From an uncultured Bacteroidia bacterium (GTDB taxonomy: Bacteria; Bacteroidota; Bacteroidia; Bacteroidales; UBA932): a stretch of 44,067 nucleotides of DNA. Position 1 is the first letter of the stretch. Each line of letters starts with the position of its first letter. A program made the position numbers and the translations under genes. Below the pieces are notes generated by a model. The model did no database searches. It worked only from the letters and a program-made list of their open reading frames with translations, and was not told where the DNA came from. Shown piece after piece: positions 1 through 6,710 of this stretch. The stretch covers positions 1 to 44,067 of the forward strand of contig CACYCP010000023.1 in the NCBI GenBank assembly GCA_902772985.1, written 5' to 3'.

Positions 1-156
1 AAGGATTGGGATGGGTGCGAGGCCAATGCCGCCCAGGACTGCATAGAATGCGGATGCTGCCTCTATTCCTGTCCTGCCCAGATTCCGTTGCTGGACAATA
101 TCCGCGTTGGAAAGGGCTTTGTGTTGAACGCCATCCGTGCACGCGCTAAAAAATAA
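1..156 (+). CDS. rnfC: RnfC C-terminus (partial), ion-translocating ferredoxin:NAD+ oxidoreductase
   Basis: Only the last 51 codons are in the window, read in frame 1 to a TAA at 154-156. The visible peptide holds a 4Fe-4S ligand motif, CIECGCCLYSCP (CxxCxxCxxxCP), which matches the second ferredoxin-like cluster of RnfC. RnfC is the soluble membrane-associated subunit that carries electrons between NAD(H) and the rest of the Rnf pump. The identity rests on this cluster motif and on rnfD, rnfG, rnfE and rnfA following directly in the usual order. The gene starts outside the window, so its length and N-terminal NADH/FMN regions cannot be checked. The gap to rnfD is only 6 nt, so the genes are co-transcribed. 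Confidence 0.9.
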   Translation, partial: KDWDGCEANAAQDCIECGCCLYSCPAQIPLLDNIRVGKGFVLNAIRARAKK

Positions 157-162
157 TAGACC

Positions 163-1146
163 ATGGATAAGTTATTAGTTTCCCCTTCGCCCCATATCCA
201 CAGCAAGGACAGCACCAAGAGCCTGATGCTGGATGTGGTGATTGCGCTCATCCCCGCCGTTATCTGTTCGGTGGTTTTCTACGGCTGGCAGGAATTGCTG
301 GTGCTGGGAGTGAGTGTGGCTTCCTGCGTCCTGCTGGAGTGGGCCATAACCAAATATATGCTCAAGGCGCCGTCCTCCATCGGCGACATGTCGGCAGTGA
401 TTACCGGTATCCTGCTGGCTTTGAACCTGCCTTACACTACGCCCTGGTGGGTGGTGTTCGCAGGTGCTGTGGTTGCCATCGGCGTTGCCAAGATGACCTT
501 CGGCGGAATCGGCCAGAATATCTGGAATCCGGCTTTGGTGGGCCGTGTGTTCCTGCTGGTTTCCTTCCCCACCTATATGACCAGCTGGAGCGTGCCGAAA
601 GGCCTTTTCGGACTGGATGCGGTTTCCGGGGCCACGCCTCTGGGCGCCATTCAGGAAGGCCTTTTGCAGGGTGCTTCAGTGCAGGACGTCATGGCTGCGG
701 GCTCTTACGACTACGGTCAGATGCTGCTTGCAAACCTTGGCGGCAGCGCCGGTGAAGTGTGTGCCCTGGCTCTCCTGGCCGGCTGGCTTTACCTTTGCAT
801 CCGCAAGGTCATCAAGCCGTGGATTACCCTTAGTATTTTCGCTACGGTGGCCATTACCGCCCTCATCTTCTGGGGCATCAATCCGGCCCGCTTCACCGAT
901 CCCGTGTTCAATCTACTGAGCGGTGGTCTCATCCTTGGCGCCTGCTTCATGGCAACCGACTATGTCACCTCGCCCATGTCTGTCTGGGGAGGCGTTATCT
1001 TCGGCGTAGGCATCGGCTTCCTGACTATGATGATACGTTACTTCGGGGCTTATCCGGAGGGCGTTTCCTTTGCGATACTTATTATGAACTCTGTGGTGCC
1101 GCTGCTCAATATGTGGTTCAAACAGAAGAAATTCGGGAGGAAATAG
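163..1146 (+). CDS. rnfD: RnfD, membrane subunit of the Rnf complex
   Basis: A 327-residue integral membrane protein of the NqrB/RnfD family. It has many hydrophobic segments, beginning about residues 24-40 and 47-63. The conserved stretch GGIGQNIWNPALVGRVF lies at about residues 114-130. The SGATP motif at about 155-159 puts Thr158 where the family carries covalently bound FMN through a phosphoester bond. The protein is part of the inner-membrane pump that couples ferredoxin:NAD+ electron transfer to Na+ or H+ movement. The ATG lies 6 nt after the rnfC stop, and the length is normal for the family. Identification is secure from motif, length and gene order. Which ion is pumped cannot be told from the sequence. 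Confidence 0.95.
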   Translation: MDKLLVSPSPHIHSKDSTKSLMLDVVIALIPAVICSVVFYGWQELLVLGVSVASCVLLEWAITKYMLKAPSSIGDMSAVITGILLALNLPYTTPWWVVFAGAVVAIGVAKMTFGGIGQNIWNPALVGRVFLLVSFPTYMTSWSVPKGLFGLDAVSGATPLGAIQEGLLQGASVQDVMAAGSYDYGQMLLANLGGSAGEVCALALLAGWLYLCIRKVIKPWITLSIFATVAITALIFWGINPARFTDPVFNLLSGGLILGACFMATDYVTSPMSVWGGVIFGVGIGFLTMMIRYFGAYPEGVSFAILIMNSVVPLLNMWFKQKKFGRK

Positions 1147-1149
1147 GCT

Positions 1150-1704
1150 ATGGCATTAAAATCCAATCTTATTAACATGGTTGCTATACTGGGGCTGACC
1201 TGCCTGTTTTGCTCCGGTATCCTTGGCGGCGCATACGCCCTGACCAAGGAGCGCATCGATGCGGCGGCTGAAACCAAAACCCAGGAGGCCGTGGCCCAGG
1301 TGCTCCCTCATTTTACCGGGCTGGAGTACGACGAAGAGGGCAATTATTTCAAGGCCGAGGATGGGGATGCCCTGGTGGGATATGCCATTGTTTCCACCAG
1401 CGTCGGTTTTGGCGGCCCCTTGACCATTATCGTTGGCGTCACCCCGGACGGCACGGTGTACAACACATCTGTACTTGCCCATTCCGAGACTCCAGGACTT
1501 GGCGCCAAATGCACTACCGACAAGAAGTTCATGGATCAGTGGAGGGGATTCAATCCTTCCGTTAAGAAGCTGTCCGTCACCAAGGACGGCGGCGACGTTG
1601 ATGCCATTACCGCTTCCACCATCACTTCCCGTGCTTATACACAGGCCGTTGCCGATGCGCTGGAACTTTTCTATGTAATTGAAGGAGGACACGACGATGA
1701 GTAA
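1150..1704 (+). CDS. rnfG: RnfG, FMN-binding subunit of the Rnf complex
   Basis: A 184-residue protein with one N-terminal membrane anchor (about residues 8-30) followed by a periplasmic FMN_bind domain. The family motif HSETPGLGAK is at about 111-120. The flavinylation site is in DAITASTITS (151-160). Thr157 occupies the place of the FMN-linked Thr in the usual SGAT motif, here TAST, so the flanking residues differ while the acceptor Thr is kept. RnfG passes electrons within the periplasmic-facing flavin part of the pump. The start is 3 nt after the rnfD stop, and the last codons overlap the rnfE start by 8 nt, so translation is probably coupled. Confidence 0.94.
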   Translation: MALKSNLINMVAILGLTCLFCSGILGGAYALTKERIDAAAETKTQEAVAQVLPHFTGLEYDEEGNYFKAEDGDALVGYAIVSTSVGFGGPLTIIVGVTPDGTVYNTSVLAHSETPGLGAKCTTDKKFMDQWRGFNPSVKKLSVTKDGGDVDAITASTITSRAYTQAVADALELFYVIEGGHDDE

Positions 1705-2284
1705 ACTGAAAATGATTACCGACGGGCTTGTCAAAAACAACCCTACGTTCGTGCTGCTGCTGGGAATGTGCCCCACGCTGGCAACAACGACATCGGCCAT
1801 AAACGGTCTTTCGATGGGCCTTGCTACGCTCTTTGTGCTGGTGCTTTCGAACATGGCCATTTCCCTTATAGCCCCGGTTGTGCCAGATAAAGTGCACATC
1901 CCGGTCTATATTGTGGTCATCGCCACTTTCGTGACACTTCTTCAGCTTTTGATGCAGGCTTATACGCCGGGCATGTACGAGACTCTGGGCCTCTTTATCC
2001 CGCTCATCGTGGTGAATTGCATAGTCCTTGGACGCGCCGAGGCTTTCGCCAACAAGCATGGCGTAGGGGAGAGCGCCCTGGACGGCATTGGCGTGGGACT
2101 GGGCTTCACCGCCTCGCTCACAGTCCTGGGACTGGTGCGTGAGATTCTGGGCTCGGGCAGCGCCTTCGGCTGGAATTTCATAGGCGGAAACGACGGTATG
2201 CTGGCCTTCGTGATGGCTCCCGGCGCCTTCCTGTGCCTGGGTTACCTTATGGTCCTTTTCAACAAATTCCTTAAAAAGAGCTAG
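1697..2284 (+). CDS. rnfE: RnfE, membrane subunit of the Rnf complex
   Basis: A 195-residue polytopic protein of the RnfE/NqrD family with about six membrane segments. Typical stretches are NNPTFVLLLGMCPTLATT near the N-terminus and the mid-protein segment LGLFIPLIVVNCIVLGRAEAFA. With RnfA it forms the symmetrical membrane core of the pump. I chose the ATG at 1697 because a good Shine-Dalgarno sequence, GGAGG, sits at 1684-1688. A TTG at 1679 would add six residues but would swallow that site. The start lies inside the end of rnfG and the gene ends 3 nt before rnfA. Confidence 0.93.
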   Translation: MSKLKMITDGLVKNNPTFVLLLGMCPTLATTTSAINGLSMGLATLFVLVLSNMAISLIAPVVPDKVHIPVYIVVIATFVTLLQLLMQAYTPGMYETLGLFIPLIVVNCIVLGRAEAFANKHGVGESALDGIGVGLGFTASLTVLGLVREILGSGSAFGWNFIGGNDGMLAFVMAPGAFLCLGYLMVLFNKFLKKS

Positions 2285-2287
2285 GTT

Positions 2288-2887
2288 ATGGAGTACTTTC
2301 TGATTATCATTTCGGCGATTTTCGTCAACAATATAGTCCTGGCCCAGTTCCTGGGAATCTGCCCCTTCCTGGGCGTTTCCAACAAGTTTTCCACAGCCAG
2401 CGGTATGTCCATGGCCGTGTGCTTCGTGATAACCCTGGCCACACTGGTAACTTACCTCATCAACAAGTATCTGCTGGTTCCTTTCGGCATTACTTTCCTC
2501 CAGACCATAGCTTTCATCCTGGTGATTGCCGCCCTGGTCCAGATGGTAGAGATTGTGCTCAAGAAAGTGAGCCCCAGCCTGTATCAGGCACTGGGTATTT
2601 TCCTGCCCCTTATCACCACCAACTGCGCCGTTCTTGGTGTGGCAATCAACGTGGTGACCAAGGAGTTCTCCTTCGTTCCGGGCGGAATGCTGAACCTGGG
2701 ACAGGCCTTGGTTTATGCTTTCGCAACTTCTCTGGGTTACGGCCTTGCCATGGTTATCTTCGCCGGTATCCGTGAGCACCTGGCCATGAATAATGTTCCC
2801 AAGGCCTTCAAGGGCGTTCCCATCGCCATCATCAGCGTGGGTATCCTGGCCCTGGCTTTCATGGGATTCAGCGGCATGGTGAAATAA
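2288..2887 (+). CDS. rnfA: RnfA, membrane subunit of the Rnf complex
   Basis: A 199-residue polytopic protein of the RnfA/NqrE family, of normal length. It opens with the highly conserved segment [19 protein letters not shown] and contains the paired half-repeat segment [18 protein letters not shown], which mirrors the one in RnfE. The two proteins are homologous and pack as an inverted-repeat pair around the membrane iron-sulfur centre. It is the last rnf gene seen here, giving the order C-D-G-E-A. rnfB, usually before rnfC in this group, would lie upstream of the window. The following kinase gene begins 15 nt later on the same strand and may be read from the same transcript. Confidence 0.94.
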   Translation: MEYFLIIISAIFVNNIVLAQFLGICPFLGVSNKFSTASGMSMAVCFVITLATLVTYLINKYLLVPFGITFLQTIAFILVIAALVQMVEIVLKKVSPSLYQALGIFLPLITTNCAVLGVAINVVTKEFSFVPGGMLNLGQALVYAFATSLGYGLAMVIFAGIREHLAMNNVPKAFKGVPIAIISVGILALAFMGFSGMVK

Positions 2888-2902
2888 CAGGCATTCAATG
2901 AA

Positions 2903-3982
2903 ATGGAAGAATATCTGAATATTGTAAGTCACTTTGCCGTGGAAGGCAGGGTGACGGAGGTAAAGCCTTTGGGCAAGGGACTAATCAACGACACCTTTTT
3001 CGTGTCGGCCGACGGGCCCCGCCAATATGTGCTCCAGCGCATCAATAATGCCATTTTCCGCGATGTGGACCTGCTGCAGCACAATATAGACTGCGTGACG
3101 GCCCATCTTCGGAAAAAGCTCGCAGGGGATGCGGACCTGGACCGCAAAGTCCTTCGTTTCCTTCCTTGCCTGGAGACCGGCAAGACTTATTGGACCGACG
3201 GCAACACCTACTGGCGTGTGTCGGTTTACATTCCGGACTCTTTCACCCACGAGGCCGTCACCCCCGCTTCGTCCTACGACTGCGGCAAGGCCTTCGGAGC
3301 CTTCGAGGCCAATCTGGCCGATATTCCCGACCAACTAGGGGAGCCCATCCCGGATTTCCACAATATGGAACTTCGCGTCCGCCAACTTCATGACGCAGTC
3401 TTCTCCGATGCCGCCGGCCGTCTGGCTGATCCTCAGGTGCAGGAAATCCTGTCGGCCCTTCTTCCTTTCGAGGAAGAAATGTGCAAGGCCGAGAGAATGT
3501 ACCGGGAGGGAAAACTTCCAAAGCGCATTTGCCACTGCGACACCAAGGTAAATAACATGCTCTTCGATGCCGATGGCAACGTTCTCTGTGTCATAGATTT
3601 GGACACGGTGATGCCATCCTTCGTCTTTTCGGATTTCGGGGATTTCCTTCGTACCGCCGCCAATCCTGTGGCCGAGGACAGCCCCTTGTACGACAAGGTG
3701 GATTTCCGTATGGACATATTCGAGGCTTTTGCAAAGGGTTACCTGGAAAGCGCCCGTTGTTTCCTGACGGAAGCCGAGACGGAGAACCTGCCTTACGCCG
3801 CCTGCCTTTTCCCTTATATGCAGGCCGTTCGCTTTTTCGCCGATTACCTGAACGGGGATACTTATTACAAGATTCAGTATCCGGAGCACAATCTGGTTCG
3901 CACCCTGAATCAGCTTGCGCTTTTCCAGAGCGCCCGCGCAAAGTCGGCGGAAATGGCAAAAATTATAGACAGCTTAAGATAA
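2903..3982 (+). CDS. NahK-like sugar kinase (APH-fold phosphotransferase family)
   Basis: A 359-residue soluble protein of the aminoglycoside/choline kinase fold. N-terminal features match N-acetylhexosamine 1-kinase: GKGLINDTFFV at about 25-34 and YVLQRINNAIF at about 42-52. The catalytic loop HCDTKVNN is at 211-218, with Asp213 as the likely base. The metal-binding IDLDT is at 231-235, followed by SDFGDFLR. Enzymes of this type phosphorylate the anomeric position of GlcNAc/GalNAc, which feeds UDP-sugar or salvage routes. The exact sugar is inference. It sits 15 nt after rnfA and 12 nt before the Dcu transporter. A link to the GH130 phosphorylase at 16182, which should release GlcNAc, is plausible but not shown. 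No signal peptide, so cytoplasmic. Confidence 0.75.
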   Translation: MEEYLNIVSHFAVEGRVTEVKPLGKGLINDTFFVSADGPRQYVLQRINNAIFRDVDLLQHNIDCVTAHLRKKLAGDADLDRKVLRFLPCLETGKTYWTDGNTYWRVSVYIPDSFTHEAVTPASSYDCGKAFGAFEANLADIPDQLGEPIPDFHNMELRVRQLHDAVFSDAAGRLADPQVQEILSALLPFEEEMCKAERMYREGKLPKRICHCDTKVNNMLFDADGNVLCVIDLDTVMPSFVFSDFGDFLRTAANPVAEDSPLYDKVDFRMDIFEAFAKGYLESARCFLTEAETENLPYAACLFPYMQAVRFFADYLNGDTYYKIQYPEHNLVRTLNQLALFQSARAKSAEMAKIIDSLR

Positions 3983-3994
3983 ACACTTGTCACA

Positions 3995-5371
3995 ATGACT
4001 TTTACGATGATTATACAGCTGCTCATAGTTCTGGCAGCTTTGTATGTAGGTTCACGTTATGGCTCCCTGGCTCTGGGAGCCATAAGTGGTATCGGCCTGG
4101 CAATACTGGTCTTCGGCTTCGGTCTTAAGCCCGGAACGCCGCCCACCGACGTTATTTACATAATCATAGCGGCAGTTACCTGCGCCGGGACTTTGCAGGC
4201 CTCGGGTGGTATGGACTGGATGATTCAGATTGCCGAAAAACTGTTGCGCCGGCATCCGTCCTACATCACTTTCCTTGGCCCGCTGGTGACTTTCTTCCTC
4301 ACCGTCCTTGTGGGTACCGGACATGTGGTCTATACCATTATGCCCATCATCTGTGACATTGCCCTTAAGCAGAATATCCGCCCCGAAAGGCCATGCGGCG
4401 TGTCCTCAATCGCTTCCCAGGTGGGCATAACCTGCTCGCCCATTGCCGCTGCTGTCGTGGCCTTTGTAACCATTTCTAACGCAAATGGTTACATGGTGAG
4501 CATCCCTCAGGTGCTCATGGTCACCATCCCGGCTTGCGTCATCGGCCTGATGTGTGCTGCCGCCGCCTCTTACAAGAGGGGCAAGGATCTGGACGACGAC
4601 CCCGAATTCCAGGCGCGCAAGGCCGATCCGAAGATTTACAAGTACATGTATGTGAGCAAGGCCACCACCCTTGACAAGGAGATTCAAAAAGAGGCCAAGA
4701 TTTCCGTTTTCGTTTTCCTGGCGGCTCTTCTGGTCATCATTTGCTTCGCTTTCTGCCAGATGATTCACGTCTCCGACGGGAAGACCCTGGCCCAGGCCAT
4801 AAATCTTCCCAAAATGAACCTTTGCATCCAGATTATCATGCTGGTTGCGGCGGCTTTGAACATCATGCTGTGCAAGGTGGATTTGAAGAATGCCGTCTCC
4901 GGCTCCGTCTGGAAGTCCGGAATGGTTGCCGTCATTGCCATCTACGGCATCGCCTGGCTGGCCGATACTTATTTCGGAAACTATCTGGAGCAGATGAAAC
5001 TGATGCTCACTGAACTGGTTACGAACTATCCCTGGACAATTGCACTTGTGTTTTTCATGGTGAGCGTGCTCATCAATTCCCAGGGCGCCGTGGTGGTTGC
5101 AATGCTGCCTCTGGCATATGAACTTGGAATTGCCGGACCGGTGCTACTGGGCGTTCTTCCCAGCGTCTATGGCTATTTCTTCATTCCCAATTATCCTTCC
5201 GACATCGCCACGGTGAACTTCGACCGAAGCGGTACCACAGTTATCGGCAAGTATCTCCTGAACCACAGTTTCATGATGCCCGGCCTAATCTGCGTCTTCG
5301 TTTCCACCGTGATGGGCTACCTCATCACGAACGTATTCTTCCCCGGCTACTTCGCCAGTTTCATACATTAG
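3995..5371 (+). CDS. Anaerobic C4-dicarboxylate transporter, DcuA/DcuB family
   Basis: A 458-residue protein with about ten to twelve membrane segments and the Dcu-family length. Conserved stretches include TCAGTLQASGGMDWMIQIAEKLLRR cut around residues 62-86, TVLVGTGHVVYTIMPII, and the C-terminal YFFIPNYPSDIATVNFDRSGTT. Dcu carriers exchange fumarate, malate or aspartate for succinate in anaerobes, which suits a Bacteroidales cell that respires fumarate. DcuA and DcuB cannot be separated here. The start ATG at 3995 is 12 nt after the kinase stop; an internal ATG at 4007 is an alternative. The gene is the last of the plus-strand run and is followed by strong inverted repeats and no T-tract. 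Confidence 0.88.
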   Translation: MTFTMIIQLLIVLAALYVGSRYGSLALGAISGIGLAILVFGFGLKPGTPPTDVIYIIIAAVTCAGTLQASGGMDWMIQIAEKLLRRHPSYITFLGPLVTFFLTVLVGTGHVVYTIMPIICDIALKQNIRPERPCGVSSIASQVGITCSPIAAAVVAFVTISNANGYMVSIPQVLMVTIPACVIGLMCAAAASYKRGKDLDDDPEFQARKADPKIYKYMYVSKATTLDKEIQKEAKISVFVFLAALLVIICFAFCQMIHVSDGKTLAQAINLPKMNLCIQIIMLVAAALNIMLCKVDLKNAVSGSVWKSGMVAVIAIYGIAWLADTYFGNYLEQMKLMLTELVTNYPWTIALVFFMVSVLINSQGAVVVAMLPLAYELGIAGPVLLGVLPSVYGYFFIPNYPSDIATVNFDRSGTTVIGKYLLNHSFMMPGLICVFVSTVMGYLITNVFFPGYFASFIH

Positions 5372-5383
5372 TTTTTGTAATCT

Positions 5384-5517
5384 CGTCGGGATTTGTCCCT
5401 GACGGGCCACATTCCTGACCCCTTCGGGGACCTGTCATCTGTCGTCTAAAAATGGCGCTCAAGCCAGATTGGTGCCCTTCTTAAACGACAGACGCCACAG
5501 TATTCGACCGTGGCGTC
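5384..5517. repeat. Cluster of four hairpins in the dcu / tRNA-Arg intergenic region
   Basis: Four inverted repeats are packed into about 135 bases. A: CGTCGGGA (5384-5391) pairs with TCCC-T-GACG (5396-5404). B: CCCC/GGGG around a TTC loop (5419-5429). C: a 12-base arm at 5438-5449 pairs with 5481-5492 with one G-T type mismatch, and an inner GGCGC (5454-5458) pairs with GTGCC (5472-5476). D: GACGCCAC (5491-5498) pairs exactly with GTGGCGTC (5510-5517). Arms C and D share two bases. Neither strand shows a T-run after a stem, so simple intrinsic termination is not obvious. It may be a bidirectional terminator, a structured RNA or a dispersed palindromic repeat. What I see is pairing only; the role is inference. 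Confidence 0.6.
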
Positions 5518-5528
5518 CTTGCCTTTCG

Positions 5529-5602
5529 TGATTCCGTCGGGATTCGAACCCGAGACCCACAGCTTAGAAGGCTGTTGCTCTATCCAGCTGAGCTACGGAA
5601 CC
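5529..5602 (-). tRNA. tRNA-Arg (anticodon TCT)
   Basis: Read on the minus strand from 5602 to 5529. The acceptor stem GGTTCCG pairs with CGGAATC with one G-T wobble. The D arm is GCTC...GAGC. The anticodon stem ACAGC/GCTGT encloses the loop CTTCTAA, giving anticodon TCT. The T arm is CGGG-TTCGAAT-CCCG. The discriminator base is A and CCA is not encoded. It starts only 13 nt after the stop of the exported protein gene at 5616-6614 on the same strand. Confidence 0.96.
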
Positions 5603-5615
5603 GTTTCACAGCAGC

Positions 5616-6614
5616 TTACCTGGGAGAGTAGCGGAAAAGCTCCTGTATCTGCTGGTTGATAATCTGGTCCAGATTGTCAGGGCCATCGGCCGAAGGTGCG
5701 GGAAAACTGTCCTCCAGGATAGAATTGCCCTCGTTCTCGATACGGATTTTCTCGATGCCGACATCCCTCATGCGATAGATATCCGCAATCGAAGGGTAGA
5801 GGAAGACGGTATTTTCGGCCTTCGCCTTCTGCGTCAGGGTGATAGTGCTGCCGTCCCTGAGGGTGAAAATGACATTTGTGTCAAGCGGAATTTCGAAACT
5901 GTCCTTATCGGAGCCGATGGCGAAGTCGAGTTCCACGTCTTCCTGGTTGTTGTTCTTATAATAATTGAGCGACAGCATTACGTAATAGGCGTAGGTGTTG
6001 CCGCGGGCAATCATGGGTGATGCGTCGGAGAAGATGGTGTTTGTGGTCTCGGCCTTGCTCTCGATGGAAGCCTTGAGGTCGATGGTCTTGTCGGCCGCAC
6101 TCAAAATGGCCTCGCAGTGGCGCTTCAGCAGTTCTCCGAATTCATTATCCTTGAACGAAGCCTGGACATAGTCGTCCGGGTTCCATCCGGTGATTATTTC
6201 TACGCTCTTGATGCTCTTTTTCACCATCTGCTCCATCTCGGAAGGCTCTACGGCATATTTCAGGCGGTTGAGGAAATTGCCGTCGTCCTGTCGCATTGCG
6301 GTGGCGGTGAAGATGCCGATTTGCTCCACGTTGATCTTCTTGTCATTGTTCAAAGTGACAGCCATCTTGACTCCTTTCGGGGCTACCGTAGCTTTTTTCT
6401 CTACAAGATTGATGTAAAGGACGTACAAAGTGGCTCCATTCGGGTAGCCGACAAACTCCACGCGGGCTTGCATGGGAATTTCCCCGGCCTTTATGGTTTC
6501 GTAGTCCGTTGCAATATGAGTCATTCCTTCGCTGCGGTAATTCGAGCGGATTTGCTGAGCGCCGGCGGGAATGGCCAGCAGAAGAGCTGCTGCAAATAAG
6601 GCGATAGTTTTCAT
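5616..6614 (-). CDS. Exported protein of unknown function with an internal duplication
   Basis: A 332-residue protein that I do not recognise as a named family. A clear Sec signal peptide (MKTIALFAAALLLAIPAGAQ, about residues 1-20) points to the periplasm or outer membrane. The rest is soluble and beta-rich. Two halves look alike. Around residues 80-140 a strand ending in a Lys/Asn turn is followed by VEPSEMEQMVKKSIKSVEI. Around 240-300, FTLRDGSTITL is followed by YPSIADIYRMRDVGIEKIRIE. This suggests a duplicated domain of roughly 110 residues. The N-terminal half alone is not obviously DUF4251. The gene is divergent from the polysaccharide export operon and is followed at 13 nt by tRNA-Arg. 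It may be lineage-specific to Bacteroidales; function unknown. Confidence 0.8.
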   Translation of the reverse strand: MKTIALFAAALLLAIPAGAQQIRSNYRSEGMTHIATDYETIKAGEIPMQARVEFVGYPNGATLYVLYINLVEKKATVAPKGVKMAVTLNNDKKINVEQIGIFTATAMRQDDGNFLNRLKYAVEPSEMEQMVKKSIKSVEIITGWNPDDYVQASFKDNEFGELLKRHCEAILSAADKTIDLKASIESKAETTNTIFSDASPMIARGNTYAYYVMLSLNYYKNNNQEDVELDFAIGSDKDSFEIPLDTNVIFTLRDGSTITLTQKAKAENTVFLYPSIADIYRMRDVGIEKIRIENEGNSILEDSFPAPSADGPDNLDQIINQQIQELFRYSPR

Positions 6615-6634
6615 TCTTCAACTGTTTTGTCCTG

Positions 6635-6642
6635 CAAAGATA
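6635..6642 (-). promoter_or_regulatory. Candidate -7 box for the exported protein gene
   Basis: The minus strand reads TATCTTTG, an exact match to the Bacteroidota -7 consensus TAnnTTTG, about 20 bases before the ATG at 6614. No good -33 TTTG was found at the right distance, so this is a motif call only. Confidence 0.5.
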
Positions 6643-6665
6643 TTGAAAAGGTTGATAAAATATCG

Positions 6666-6673
6666 TATATTTG
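6666..6673 (+). promoter_or_regulatory. Candidate -7 box for the wza-like / mannosidase operon
   Basis: TATATTTG matches TAnnTTTG and lies 37 bases before the ATG at 6711. The -33 element is weak. It is the only promoter-like box seen ahead of the six-gene run 6711-17156, because later junctions are overlapping or only a few bases wide. Confidence 0.5.
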
Positions 6674-6710
6674 TACGATTTATATGCAAAAACCAGCAAA
6701 TTTTTAAAAT

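Noticed and set aside
1150..1704. TAST in place of SGAT in RnfG as evidence of a non-functional flavin site
   Set aside because: The acceptor Thr and the surrounding DAIT..TITS pattern are kept; small residue changes here are tolerated, so loss of function is not supported.
1622..2932. A 436-codon minus-strand frame
   Set aside because: It is antisense to rnfE and rnfA, rich in His, Gln and Gly with no domain pattern, while the plus-strand genes have clear family motifs.
5384..5544. Possible tRNA-derived att site or integrated element, suggested by the ten-base repeat beside tRNA-Arg
   Set aside because: Ten bases is too short for an attachment repeat, the copies are only about 150 bases apart, and no integrase or cargo is present.
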